In this document: piece by piece, positions 8,452-15,765 of the stretch
How positions within the stretch are numbered: the stretch's first letter is position 1
How the letters are laid out: each line of letters opens with the position of its first letter
Source of the DNA: Flavonifractor sp. AGMB03687
GTDB lineage: Bacteria > Bacillota > Clostridia > Oscillospirales > Oscillospiraceae
NCBI RefSeq assembly: GCF_017811815.1
Contig: NZ_JADKZI010000011.1
Location: forward strand, 1 to 64,000
Reading direction: 5' to 3'
DNA length: 64,000 nt
Position numbers and translations under genes: made by a program
The notes under the pieces: model-generated
The model's database searches: none
What the model saw: the letters and a program-made list of their open reading frames with translations, nothing else
What the model was told of the DNA's origin: nothing

Positions 8452-9615
8452 TCAGCCGCCGCTGAGCAGCTTGCCCAGCCAGCCCCGGTGGAGGTCCACC
8501 GCCTTCTGGGGGCAGAGCTCGTGGCAGCAGTAGCAGCGAATGCAGGAGCGGGGATGGACTTTGGCCTTGCCGCCGGAGCCAGTCATGGTGATGGCTTTGC
8601 CGGGGCAGGCGTTTTTGCAGATGGCGCAGCCCACGCACAGATCCTCCCGGATCCTGGGCGTCTGGGACAGGAGGTTTTTGCACAGCCGCTGGGCCGTGTT
8701 GGTGAGGGGGCCCAGAAACTCCATCAGGTTGCCCCGGACGTTGGCGGGGAACTTGTAGTCCGGGATGCGCAGATCCTCCAGTTTGGTCCCCACTAGCTCG
8801 ATCTCCTCCCAGCGGGTGGGAGAGAGGCCCCGGGCCTCCGCCGCCAGCAGGATGGGATTGCTGCTGCGGGGCAGGCCCATGATCTCTCCGGCGATCACGT
8901 CCAGCGCCAGCGGGTTGTCGGCCAGCAGCAGCAGGCCAACCGGCCGAGGGGTGCCCGACGCGCCGGGGCCTTCTCCCTCCATGGCCAGAATGCCGTCCAT
9001 GACGCTGAGCCGGGGATTCATGAAACCGATGAGATCCAGCAGCACCTGGGCAAACTGGGCCTTGTCCGGGTGGGAACCGTGGAAGCCCACCTTGGTCAGG
9101 CCGGGGATGATACCGAAGCTGTTTTTTACCGCGCCGGTCATACCCATAAAGACGTGGGTTTTCATTTTGCACAGATCAAAGATACCGTCGGCGTCCAGCA
9201 CCGGGGAGATGATCTCCGCCTGGCGGAGCACCTTGCCCTCCGGCAGGTCCACCAGCCGGGAGGAGGCATCCAGACAGAGCTGGGCGCCGGTCTGCTGAGC
9301 GGCCTGAGCCACCCCGGTTTTCTCATAGAGCCCCCGCAGCACCGACTCCTTCTGCAGGGCTCCACCGGGGCTGTCGGCGATCCAAGCGGTGCCGCCCGCC
9401 TCCTGTACCATGGCCGCAATGGCGCCGATCACCGCCGGGTGAGTGCAGATGGCGCTCTCCGGCGGCGCGGGGCGGAGTAGATTGGCTTTCAGCAAAATAC
9501 GTTCCCCGAGGCGGACAAAGCGCTCCATGCCGCCCATATCTGCTACCGCTTTCCGCAGAGCGGCCTCCGCTCCGGCGTAGTCGGCGCAGGGAACGGCGAA
9601 TACCTGATACCCCAT
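8452..9615 (-). CDS. DUF362 protein with two 4Fe-4S clusters
   Basis: A 387-residue redox protein. The N-terminal ~300 residues form the DUF362 domain ('RILLKANLL', 'CTHPAVIGAIAAMVQEAGG', 'DSPGG'), common in anaerobes and often linked to metal-cluster or electron-transfer functions. The C-terminus is a bacterioferredoxin-type module with two motifs, CVGCAICKNACP and CIRCYCCHELCP, each CxxCxxCxxxCP. Its ATG overlaps the cytidine deaminase stop by one base (TGATG), so the two are translationally coupled. Precise reaction unknown. Confidence 0.88.
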   Translation of the reverse strand: MGYQVFAVPCADYAGAEAALRKAVADMGGMERFVRLGERILLKANLLRPAPPESAICTHPAVIGAIAAMVQEAGGTAWIADSPGGALQKESVLRGLYEKTGVAQAAQQTGAQLCLDASSRLVDLPEGKVLRQAEIISPVLDADGIFDLCKMKTHVFMGMTGAVKNSFGIIPGLTKVGFHGSHPDKAQFAQVLLDLIGFMNPRLSVMDGILAMEGEGPGASGTPRPVGLLLLADNPLALDVIAGEIMGLPRSSNPILLAAEARGLSPTRWEEIELVGTKLEDLRIPDYKFPANVRGNLMEFLGPLTNTAQRLCKNLLSQTPRIREDLCVGCAICKNACPGKAITMTGSGGKAKVHPRSCIRCYCCHELCPQKAVDLHRGWLGKLLSGG

Positions 9616-10010
9616 CAGTTGAGAGACTTGGGGCCGAAGCCGTGGGGAAGCAGCTCATGGAGGGGGAGCCGGACAAAGTCCCGGTCCTTCCGGGCCACCA
9701 AGACGGTCAGGTCAGGAGCAAACTCATAGAGCATCTGCCGGCAGGCGCCGCAGGGCCAGCAGTAGTCGGTGGAGTTGCCCACCACGGCCAGCTTGACGAA
9801 GTCGTCCCGGTGCCCCTCGCTGACCGCCTTTACCAGGGCGGTGCGCTCGGCGCAGATGGTGGAGCCGTAGGCGGAGTTTTCCACGTTGCAGCCGGTGAAG
9901 ATGGTCCCGTCGGCGCACAGCAGAGCGGCGCCCACAGGGAAGTGAGAGTAGGGGACATAGGAGCGCTCCAGCATGGTAAAGGCCAGATCCACCAGTTCCC
10001 GATCGGTCAT
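9615..10010 (-). CDS. cdd: Cytidine deaminase
   Basis: Zinc-dependent deaminase converting cytidine or deoxycytidine to uridine forms in pyrimidine salvage. The 131 residues match the tetrameric Cdd size and show the catalytic 'CNVENSAYGSTICAERTA' (Cys, Glu) and the zinc pair in 'PCGACRQ'. Start ATG 10010 has ACAGGAGGG upstream. It follows a strong terminator behind the Gx-transporter gene and is coupled to the DUF362 gene downstream. Confidence 0.96.
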   Translation of the reverse strand: MTDRELVDLAFTMLERSYVPYSHFPVGAALLCADGTIFTGCNVENSAYGSTICAERTALVKAVSEGHRDDFVKLAVVGNSTDYCWPCGACRQMLYEFAPDLTVLVARKDRDFVRLPLHELLPHGFGPKSLN

Positions 10011-10033
10011 AGTGCTCCCTCCTGTTCAAATCA

Positions 10034-10079
10034 AAAAAGGTGGTAAAATGAGATTGGGTTCTCATTTTACCACCTTTTT
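10034..10079 (-). terminator. Twenty-bp perfect hairpin terminator
   Basis: Arms at 10034-10053 and 10060-10079 are perfectly complementary, 6-nt loop. Read on the minus strand the stem ends in a TTTTTT run, so it terminates the ApbE/NusG-II/Gx operon before cdd. The plus-strand side also ends in Ts. Confidence 0.85.
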
Positions 10080-10098
10080 GCAGGTGTGACAACTCCCA

Positions 10099-10608
10099 TT
10101 AGGCCCGGCTGGAGAAGGGGACCCGGTGGACCAGCAGGATGGAGGCGCCTCCGGTGACCGCTCCTGTGACCAGGGAGCACAGCAGCAGGGGAGGCAGGTA
10201 GACCAGCGGGGCCCGGGTGCCCAGCACCGCCATGGCGGCCAGGATCTGGCCGGTGTTGTGGGCGGCGGCGCCGGCAATGGACACGCCGAACAGGGACAGG
10301 CCGGGCAGATGGAGAGCCAGCGCCATCACCGCCAGGGCCAGCAGGCCGCCGGTGAGGGAGAAGGCCAGGGCCATCAGATTGCCTCCCAGCAGGGAGCCCA
10401 GCAGGCACCGGGCCACCAGGATCAGCAGCGCCTCCCGGCCGGACAGGCGGCACAGGGCGTAAACGGTGACCAGATTGGCCAGGCCCAGCCGCAAACCGGG
10501 CAGGGGGAAGAGAATGGTCAGGGGCACCAGGCCTTCCGCCACGGAGAGCGCCAGTGCCAAGGCGGTGAGCACCGCCGAGCGGGTGAGCCGCTGGAGAGAA
10601 CCCGACAT
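10099..10608 (-). CDS. Gx transporter family membrane protein (EetB-like)
   Basis: A 169-residue protein with about five hydrophobic helices, of the family once annotated as heptaprenyl diphosphate synthase component I ('LTALALALSVAEG', 'PLPGLRLGLANLVTVYAL', 'GAAAHNTGQI'). The asparagine/histidine-containing 'AHNTGQ' and 'GLANL' motifs are typical. In Listeria the homologous EetB stands beside EetA and FmnB in the flavin-based extracellular electron transfer locus; here it stands beside a NusG-II protein and ApbE in the same order. Start ATG 10608 has AAAGGAGG upstream. Substrate unknown; FAD or quinone-precursor movement has been proposed for relatives. Confidence 0.82.
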   Translation of the reverse strand: MSGSLQRLTRSAVLTALALALSVAEGLVPLTILFPLPGLRLGLANLVTVYALCRLSGREALLILVARCLLGSLLGGNLMALAFSLTGGLLALAVMALALHLPGLSLFGVSIAGAAAHNTGQILAAMAVLGTRAPLVYLPPLLLCSLVTGAVTGGASILLVHRVPFSSRA

Positions 10609-10655
10609 GCGGCGTCCTCCTTTCTGGAAAAAGAATCAAATCAATGGGGAACTTT

Positions 10656-11057
10656 TTATCCCGTCACTGCGTCAAACTCTTCGTCTTCACTGCCGGACAG
10701 GGAGATGACCAGCCGGTTGGGCAGGCAGATAATCTGCTGGCCGGACCGGCTGATCCAGCCGGTATTGACACAGTCCTGGCTGGGGCAGTCGCTGTGATCG
10801 ATGCAGATGCGCCCCGGTTCGATGGAGATGGTCAGGGGATAGGGAGCCTCATCTACGGTGAGGGTTTCCGGCTGGGTCACCTGATCCAGCCGGTACTGGG
10901 CTACCGGCTCCCCGTCCAGGGTGACCACGGCGGTAATGGCGGAGCCCTGTGTGGGCCGCAGTAGAACGATCAGAACCACCGCAAAGGCGATCACAGCCAG
11001 GGCCACCACAGCGTCCCACGGGGTGGGACGGCGGCGCTCAGCGGCGGGCGATTTCAT
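10656..11057 (-). CDS. NusG domain II membrane-anchored protein (EetA-like)
   Basis: A 133-residue protein with one N-terminal transmembrane helix (about 14-34) and an exposed NusG-II/EetA-like beta domain. 'CIDHSDCPSQDCVNTGWIS' and 'QQIICLPNRLVI' are the family signature, with four cysteines. Its start (11057) lies inside the end of apbE, overlapping it by 20 bases, and there is no alternative good start. The neighbour pair ApbE and Gx transporter matches the FmnB-EetA-EetB set of flavin-based electron export; that role is inferred from synteny. Confidence 0.8.
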   Translation of the reverse strand: MKSPAAERRRPTPWDAVVALAVIAFAVVLIVLLRPTQGSAITAVVTLDGEPVAQYRLDQVTQPETLTVDEAPYPLTISIEPGRICIDHSDCPSQDCVNTGWISRSGQQIICLPNRLVISLSGSEDEEFDAVTG

Positions 11058-12075
11058 ACGTATACCCCCGATCCTCGCCGGCGGGGCGATAGCCCGCCTC
11101 CAGGCCCTCGGTGACGATGACACGGTTGTCGTCGGTACACAGGACCAGCTCAAAATCATCCCGGCTCCGCCAGAAGTCCAGCGCCTCCTCCGGCCCGGCC
11201 ACGAACAGGGCGGTGGAGAGGGCGTCGGCCAGCATGTGGTTGGAGGAGATCACGGTGACCGACCGCAGGCCGCTGTCAGCGGGATAGCCGGTCTTGGGAT
11301 CAATGATGTGGTGATAGGTCACGCCGTCTTCCTCAAAGTAGCGCTCATATCCGCCGGAAGTGGAGGCAGTCTGATCGGTAAGGGAGAGGACGCACAGAGC
11401 CTCGTCTGTGTTCTGCGGGTCCTTGACGGCCACCTGCCAGGCGGTGCCGTCCAGCTTACTGCCGATGGCGGTGACGTTGCCGCCCAGATCCAGCAGGGCA
11501 GAGGTGGCTCCGTTCTCCCGCAGAACGGCCTCGGCCTGAGCCGCGGTAAAGCCCTTGGCGATGGCCCCCAGATCCACTTCCATACCGGCCCGCTCCAGTC
11601 GTGCGGCAGAGGCGGATTCATCCACGGTGAGCAGGCTGCTGTCCACCAGCGCCATGGCGGCGGAAAGGGCCTCCTCAGAGGGCACGTGGCGCTCCTCGGT
11701 GGTAAAGCCCCAGGCGTCCATCACCGGAGCGATGGTGATGTCAAAATCGCCGGGCAGAAGCTCGGAGACCGACTTGGCGAAGGAAAGAAGCTGAGTTACT
11801 TCAGGCTCCAGAGATACCATGGTGCCGTCACCGGCGTGGGAATTGAGGGCGGAGATGGTGCTGTCGGCGTCGGTGCGGGAGAGCAACTTGTCCAGACGCT
11901 CCACCTCCTGGCGGGCGGCCTGGACTGCGTCCTCACCGCCCTCGTTGTATACCCGGATGGACATGAGAGTGTCCATGGCGAAAAACTGGACCTGGGCAGG
12001 CTCGGTAGCTGCCTGCTGAGGGGTGCAGCCAGCCAGAAGAACGATACTCAGAAGAAAAGGAAGGAAACGTTTCAT
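11038..12075 (-). CDS. apbE: FAD:protein FMN transferase lipoprotein (ApbE/FmnB)
   Basis: Attaches FMN covalently to threonine/serine residues of extracytoplasmic flavoproteins. The 345 residues start with a lipoprotein signal ending in LLAGC (Cys near 17), then 'FAMDTLMSIRVY', 'DLGAIAKGF', 'ALLDLGGNV', 'HHIIDPKTGYPA' and 'ADALSTALFV', all ApbE hallmarks with the metal-binding residues present. Start ATG 12075 has TGGAG six bases upstream. It leads an operon with NusG-II and Gx genes. No obvious FMN-acceptor flavoprotein (PplA type) is seen in the window. Confidence 0.93.
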   Translation of the reverse strand: MKRFLPFLLSIVLLAGCTPQQAATEPAQVQFFAMDTLMSIRVYNEGGEDAVQAARQEVERLDKLLSRTDADSTISALNSHAGDGTMVSLEPEVTQLLSFAKSVSELLPGDFDITIAPVMDAWGFTTEERHVPSEEALSAAMALVDSSLLTVDESASAARLERAGMEVDLGAIAKGFTAAQAEAVLRENGATSALLDLGGNVTAIGSKLDGTAWQVAVKDPQNTDEALCVLSLTDQTASTSGGYERYFEEDGVTYHHIIDPKTGYPADSGLRSVTVISSNHMLADALSTALFVAGPEEALDFWRSRDDFELVLCTDDNRVIVTEGLEAGYRPAGEDRGYTYEIARR

Positions 12076-12199
12076 GATAGACTCCATTCTGCGGGGCGCA
12101 GGCCCGCCGAAGGCTGGAAAGCCGTGGATTTCAAGAACGATTGCAGCCATCATTTTATCATAATTTTGCCGGATTGAAAAGAGAAAAGGGATTCTTCAC

Positions 12200-12228
12200 T
12201 TGCAAAGTGCGGCAATTTCTGATACACT
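12200..12228 (+). promoter_or_regulatory. Candidate sigma-A promoter
   Basis: TTGCAA (12200-12205), 17-bp spacer, TACACT (12223-12228), upstream of the multi-pass membrane gene at 12295. Confidence 0.5.
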
Positions 12229-12294
12229 ATATGAGATTGATGATTCAGAGGCTCTGCTCCCGATGACAGGGCCTCAGCCACAGGAGATGGATAC

Positions 12295-13071
12295 ATGAAC
12301 AAGAAAGAACAGAAAGCAGCGCAGCGCGCACGGGAGGAAGACGTTGTCCTGACCAAGGTCCTCTGGTGGATCCTGGGCGCTGTGGTGCTGGAAGCACTGC
12401 TCCTTCTGCTGAATAAAGTATATGTACACTTCCCCGCCGGACAGATCAACATCGTCCTGGCCCTTCGTACCATGTTTAATGTGCTCGGTGTCGCGCTGCC
12501 TATCTGCTTCGTGGTCCTGACGATCTGGGCCGTGATGCGCTGGCGTGCTGGCCGTTCCGCCAAGCTGGCCGGTATTCTGGCAGTGATCAGCCTGGTGCTG
12601 GGTGCCTGCGCCGCCATCATCAGCCTGTACTACAGCAAGGGCATCAGCTTCCTGTATGTGGCGGTGCCTGCGGTGACCGTTCTGGCCCTGATCTATTACC
12701 TGTACCAGCGGGAGTTCTTCTTCACCGCGGTGCTCAGTGCTCTGGGCCTGCTGGGTGTGCGCATCGCCCCCCAGACCGCCAACGATCCCCGGACCGCCTA
12801 TGGTTATCTGGTGGTGCTGGCGGTGGTGCTGGTGGCCGGAGCCGTGTTCTTCCGCATGCTTCAGTGCCACAAGGGCACCATGAAGTTCATGGGCAAGACG
12901 GTGAACGTACTGCCTGAGAATGCCAACTACGCTATGCTGTATGTGACCTGCGCTCTGGTGGCTGTTGTGGTTATCGCAGCTCTGGTGCTGGGCGGCCTGG
13001 CCGTGCTGTACGGCGTGCTGGCGGCCTGGCTGCTGATCCTGGCGGTCTACTACACCGTCCGTCTGATGTGA
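12295..13071 (+). CDS. Multi-pass membrane protein of unknown function
   Basis: A 258-residue protein with a charged N-terminus (~20 residues) and about eight hydrophobic helices ending at the C-terminus. No signature residues for a transporter or enzyme family were recognised; an even helix distribution and the short 'YYLYQREFFFTA' and 'RMLQCHKGTMKFMGK' cytoplasmic turns are the main landmarks. RBS AGGAG lies eight bases before ATG 12295. It is monocistronic between a candidate promoter and a terminator, divergent from apbE. Confidence 0.75.
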   Translation: MNKKEQKAAQRAREEDVVLTKVLWWILGAVVLEALLLLLNKVYVHFPAGQINIVLALRTMFNVLGVALPICFVVLTIWAVMRWRAGRSAKLAGILAVISLVLGACAAIISLYYSKGISFLYVAVPAVTVLALIYYLYQREFFFTAVLSALGLLGVRIAPQTANDPRTAYGYLVVLAVVLVAGAVFFRMLQCHKGTMKFMGKTVNVLPENANYAMLYVTCALVAVVVIAALVLGGLAVLYGVLAAWLLILAVYYTVRLM

Positions 13072-13080
13072 ATCAAAAAT

Positions 13081-13117
13081 AAATTGGGAGCGGCACTTCA
13101 TGTGCCGCTCCCAATTT
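13081..13117 (+). terminator. Intrinsic terminator
   Basis: Sixteen-bp stem AAATTGGGAGCGGCAC / GTGCCGCTCCCAATTT with a TTCAT loop, ending in TTTGTTAT after the membrane-protein gene. Confidence 0.85.
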
Positions 13118-13192
13118 GTTATGGAGCAAAAAGCTGAGGATGAATGGTAGCGTATTTTGACATTCTACTGCTGTGCAGAATGGAGGGGCCCA

Positions 13193-13891
13193 ATGGACTA
13201 TAAGATCATGATCGTGGAAGATGACCCTGATATTGCGGAGTTGTTATCGCTCCATTTGCAGAAATTTGGATTTTCCACTCACTTGTGCAGGGACTTTTCC
13301 AATGTGTTGGAAGAATTTGTGGAAAGCGCTCCCCATTTAGTCCTGCTGGATATCAATCTTCCTGCCTACGATGGATTTTACTGGTGCGGCCGACTGCGGG
13401 CAAAAAGTCCATGCCCCATCATTTTCCTGTCCTCCCGCAATGCAGATTCCGATCAGGTGTATGCCATGATGAACGGCGGGGATGATTTTGTCACCAAGCC
13501 CTTTTCGCTGGACGTAATTACCGCAAAGATTACGGCGCTTCTGCGCCGTACGTACGGAGAATATGCGGGATCTGGCCCCCAGGAGTGGAGCTGTGGAGAC
13601 TGCACCTTTTCCCCAAAGCGACTGACGCTGCGCTGTAATGGAAGCGAAGTGGAGCTATCCAAAACCGAAGCGGGCGTTTTGCGGATCATCTTTGAAAAGC
13701 ATCCTGACGTTGCCTCCCGCGAAGAGCTCCTCAATGAAATCTGGGACGATGAGACCTTTGTGGAAGAGAATACCCTCAACGTGACCATCAGCAGAATACG
13801 CCGGCGCTTGGAACAGGTAGGCTCCCGCCTTGTTTTGAAATCAGTTCGGGGAGTCGGGTACCGGATCGGAGACATGGGACATGAAAGCTAA
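13193..13891 (+). CDS. OmpR-family response regulator (BceR-like)
   Basis: A 232-residue regulator. Residues 1-120 form the receiver domain: acidic pair in 'IVEDD', phospho-acceptor Asp in 'LVLLDINLP', Thr/Ser in 'FLSSRN' and Lys in 'DDFVTKPFSL'. Residues about 130-230 are an OmpR winged helix ('LSKTEAGVLRIIFEKHPDVASREELLNEIWDDE', 'TISRIRRRL', 'VRGVGYRIG'). It overlaps the kinase gene by 11 bases and precedes an FtsX-type ABC transporter, the classic BceRS-BceAB arrangement for sensing cell-wall antibiotics. ATG 13193 follows TGGAGGGG. Confidence 0.93.
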   Translation: MDYKIMIVEDDPDIAELLSLHLQKFGFSTHLCRDFSNVLEEFVESAPHLVLLDINLPAYDGFYWCGRLRAKSPCPIIFLSSRNADSDQVYAMMNGGDDFVTKPFSLDVITAKITALLRRTYGEYAGSGPQEWSCGDCTFSPKRLTLRCNGSEVELSKTEAGVLRIIFEKHPDVASREELLNEIWDDETFVEENTLNVTISRIRRRLEQVGSRLVLKSVRGVGYRIGDMGHES

Positions 13892-14900
13892 GAGACTCCG
13901 GAGGCATATCAAGCTCTTTCTGGCAGATCACCTGTGGATCGTCCTGCTTTTTCTTGCCGCGCCTGTGGGGTTGCCCATCTTTTATCTGGCTGCAGTGGAG
14001 CAGGCTGATGTGGGAGCGTGGCTGTATTACGGTGGATTGGCCTTATTCGTGCTGCTCTGTTTTCTCTTGTACCGTTTTTATGCCACATGGAATCTGTACG
14101 AGCTGTTCTGCGATGAAAAACCAAACCTGGAGGATTTTCTGCTGCACGCCCCCAAGGGGAGCGAAGAACGCCGGTATCAGGTATTGATGCAGGAATTCTA
14201 TCGCCGTTATGCTGCCAAGCTGAGCGGAATGGAGGACGACAGACGACAGAACAAGCTGATGATCTATCGCTGGGTCCATCAGCTGAAGACCCCTCTTTCC
14301 GTCATCCAACTGATTGCACAAAAGAACGGGTACCAGTCTGACTATAAAAAGGTAGCCCAGTCTGCGGCTCAGATCCAATATGACCTGGACCAGCTGCTGA
14401 ATATGTATAAGCTGGATGCCATTCAGAATGATTTCCATGTAGAGCAGGTTTCTCTGCGGCAGATTGCAAAAGACAGCATCAATGAACTGAAATCCAGCTT
14501 TATTGAGCGAGGCGTCTTCCCCAAGCTGGAGGGAGATGAGCAGCTGGCGGTGTACAGTGATTCCAAATGGCTTCGTTTTGTGCTGTATCAGCTTTTGACC
14601 AACGCACTCAAATACAGCGACGGCGGAAAAACGATCGTTGTCAGAGCATACCGCACACAAGCGGCAAGTGTGTTAAGTGTGGAGGATGAGGGCTGCGGAA
14701 TCCAACCGGAGGATATTCCGCGGATTTTTGACCTGTTTTTCACCGGACAGAACGGTCGCCTGCGTGGAGAATCCACCGGATTGGGCCTCTATATGGTCAA
14801 GCAGATTGTGGAGTATTTGGGCCACTCCATCCAGGTTGAGTCGAGCGTGGGGAAGGGCAGTAAATTCCGGATCATCTTTGAAGAAAAGAAGCCTTTGTGA
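13881..14900 (+). CDS. Intramembrane-sensing histidine kinase (BceS-like)
   Basis: A 339-residue kinase with two closely spaced N-terminal helices (about 15-37 and 47-68) and almost no extracellular loop, as in kinases that sense through a partner ABC transporter. The H-box is 'WVHQLKTPLSVIQLI', with N-box 'LLTNALKYS', G1 'VEDEGCGI' and G2 'GRLRGESTGLGLYMVKQI'. It overlaps the regulator gene by 11 bases. Confidence 0.93.
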   Translation: MKAKRLRRHIKLFLADHLWIVLLFLAAPVGLPIFYLAAVEQADVGAWLYYGGLALFVLLCFLLYRFYATWNLYELFCDEKPNLEDFLLHAPKGSEERRYQVLMQEFYRRYAAKLSGMEDDRRQNKLMIYRWVHQLKTPLSVIQLIAQKNGYQSDYKKVAQSAAQIQYDLDQLLNMYKLDAIQNDFHVEQVSLRQIAKDSINELKSSFIERGVFPKLEGDEQLAVYSDSKWLRFVLYQLLTNALKYSDGGKTIVVRAYRTQAASVLSVEDEGCGIQPEDIPRIFDLFFTGQNGRLRGESTGLGLYMVKQIVEYLGHSIQVESSVGKGSKFRIIFEEKKPL

Positions 14901-14905
14901 TAAGA

Positions 14906-14953
14906 CGAGAAAGATTACAAAACTGTAAGGTTGTGTAATCTTTCTCGATTTTT
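14906..14953 (+). terminator. Hairpin terminator/attenuator containing a BceR-like box
   Basis: Fourteen-bp stem CGAGAAAGATTACA (14906-14919) and TGTAATCTTTCTCG (14934-14947), followed by ATTTTT. It separates the kinase gene from the ABC genes. The left arm and loop contain the operator described separately. Confidence 0.75.
14915..14928 (+). promoter_or_regulatory. BceR-type operator TTACA-N4-TGTAA
   Basis: TTACA-AAAC-TGTAA matches the TNACA-N4-TGTAA consensus reported for BceR-like regulators. A -10-like TATACT lies at 14972-14977, putting the box centre about 60 bp before the likely start of transcription of the ABC operon. Confidence 0.65.
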
Positions 14954-15006
14954 CATACTGGGGTTTTGCGCTATACTGAGGGCAGAAAAACAAGGAGGAC
15001 ATCAGG

Positions 15007-15765
15007 ATGCCTGTTTTAGAGACCAAACATCTTGGGAAGGTATATGAGGGAAAGGTCCCCTATACTGCCCTGCATGATATCAATTTCCAAATGGAAAAGG
15101 GAGAATTTGTTGCCATTATGGGACCGTCTGGCAGCGGAAAGAGCACGCTGCTGAATGTGATCTCTACCATTGACCATCCTACCAGCGGAAATGTCTGGAT
15201 TGACGGCAAAGACCCGCATACCATGAAAGACAGCCAGTTGGCGCACTTCCGACGCAGCATATTGGGATTTGTGTTCCAGGACTTTAATCTGGTGCAGACG
15301 CTTACCGTCGGGGAAAACATCATGCTTCCGCTGACGCTGGAGGGTATCACGCCTGCTGTGATGAAAAAACGCACCCGGGCTGTGGCTGAGCTGCTGGGGA
15401 TCGGGCACCTGCTGTCCAAACGCACCTTTGAGATTTCTGGAGGCCAGGCCCAGAGAGTCGCTGTTGCCCGTGCCGTGGTCAGTGAGCCTGCCCTCCTGCT
15501 TGCCGATGAGCCCACCGGGAACCTTGATTCCAAGGCCACAAGAGATGTGATGGAGTTGTTCCAGATGCTGAATCAGACCAGAGGGGCTACCATACTGATG
15601 GTCACCCACGATTCTTTTGTGGCCAGCTGCTGCAAGCGTGTGGTGATCATCAAGGATGGCGCCTTGTACCAGGAGATCGTTTCCGGCGGGAATCGACAGG
15701 CCTTTCAACAGAAGATCGTGGATGCCATGAGCCTTTTGGGAGGGGAACCCCGTGACATTATTTGA
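15007..15765 (+). CDS. ABC transporter ATPase, BceA type
   Basis: ATPase of the peptide-antibiotic resistance/sensing transporter; 252 residues. Walker A 'GPSGSGKST', Q-loop 'FVFQDFNLVQTLT', signature 'ISGGQAQRVAVARA' and Walker B 'LLLADEPTGNLD' with H-switch 'MVTHD' are intact. RBS AAGGAGG precedes ATG 15007. It overlaps the permease start by 14 bases and follows the two-component genes that it is expected to signal through. Confidence 0.95.
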   Translation: MPVLETKHLGKVYEGKVPYTALHDINFQMEKGEFVAIMGPSGSGKSTLLNVISTIDHPTSGNVWIDGKDPHTMKDSQLAHFRRSILGFVFQDFNLVQTLTVGENIMLPLTLEGITPAVMKKRTRAVAELLGIGHLLSKRTFEISGGQAQRVAVARAVVSEPALLLADEPTGNLDSKATRDVMELFQMLNQTRGATILMVTHDSFVASCCKRVVIIKDGALYQEIVSGGNRQAFQQKIVDAMSLLGGEPRDII

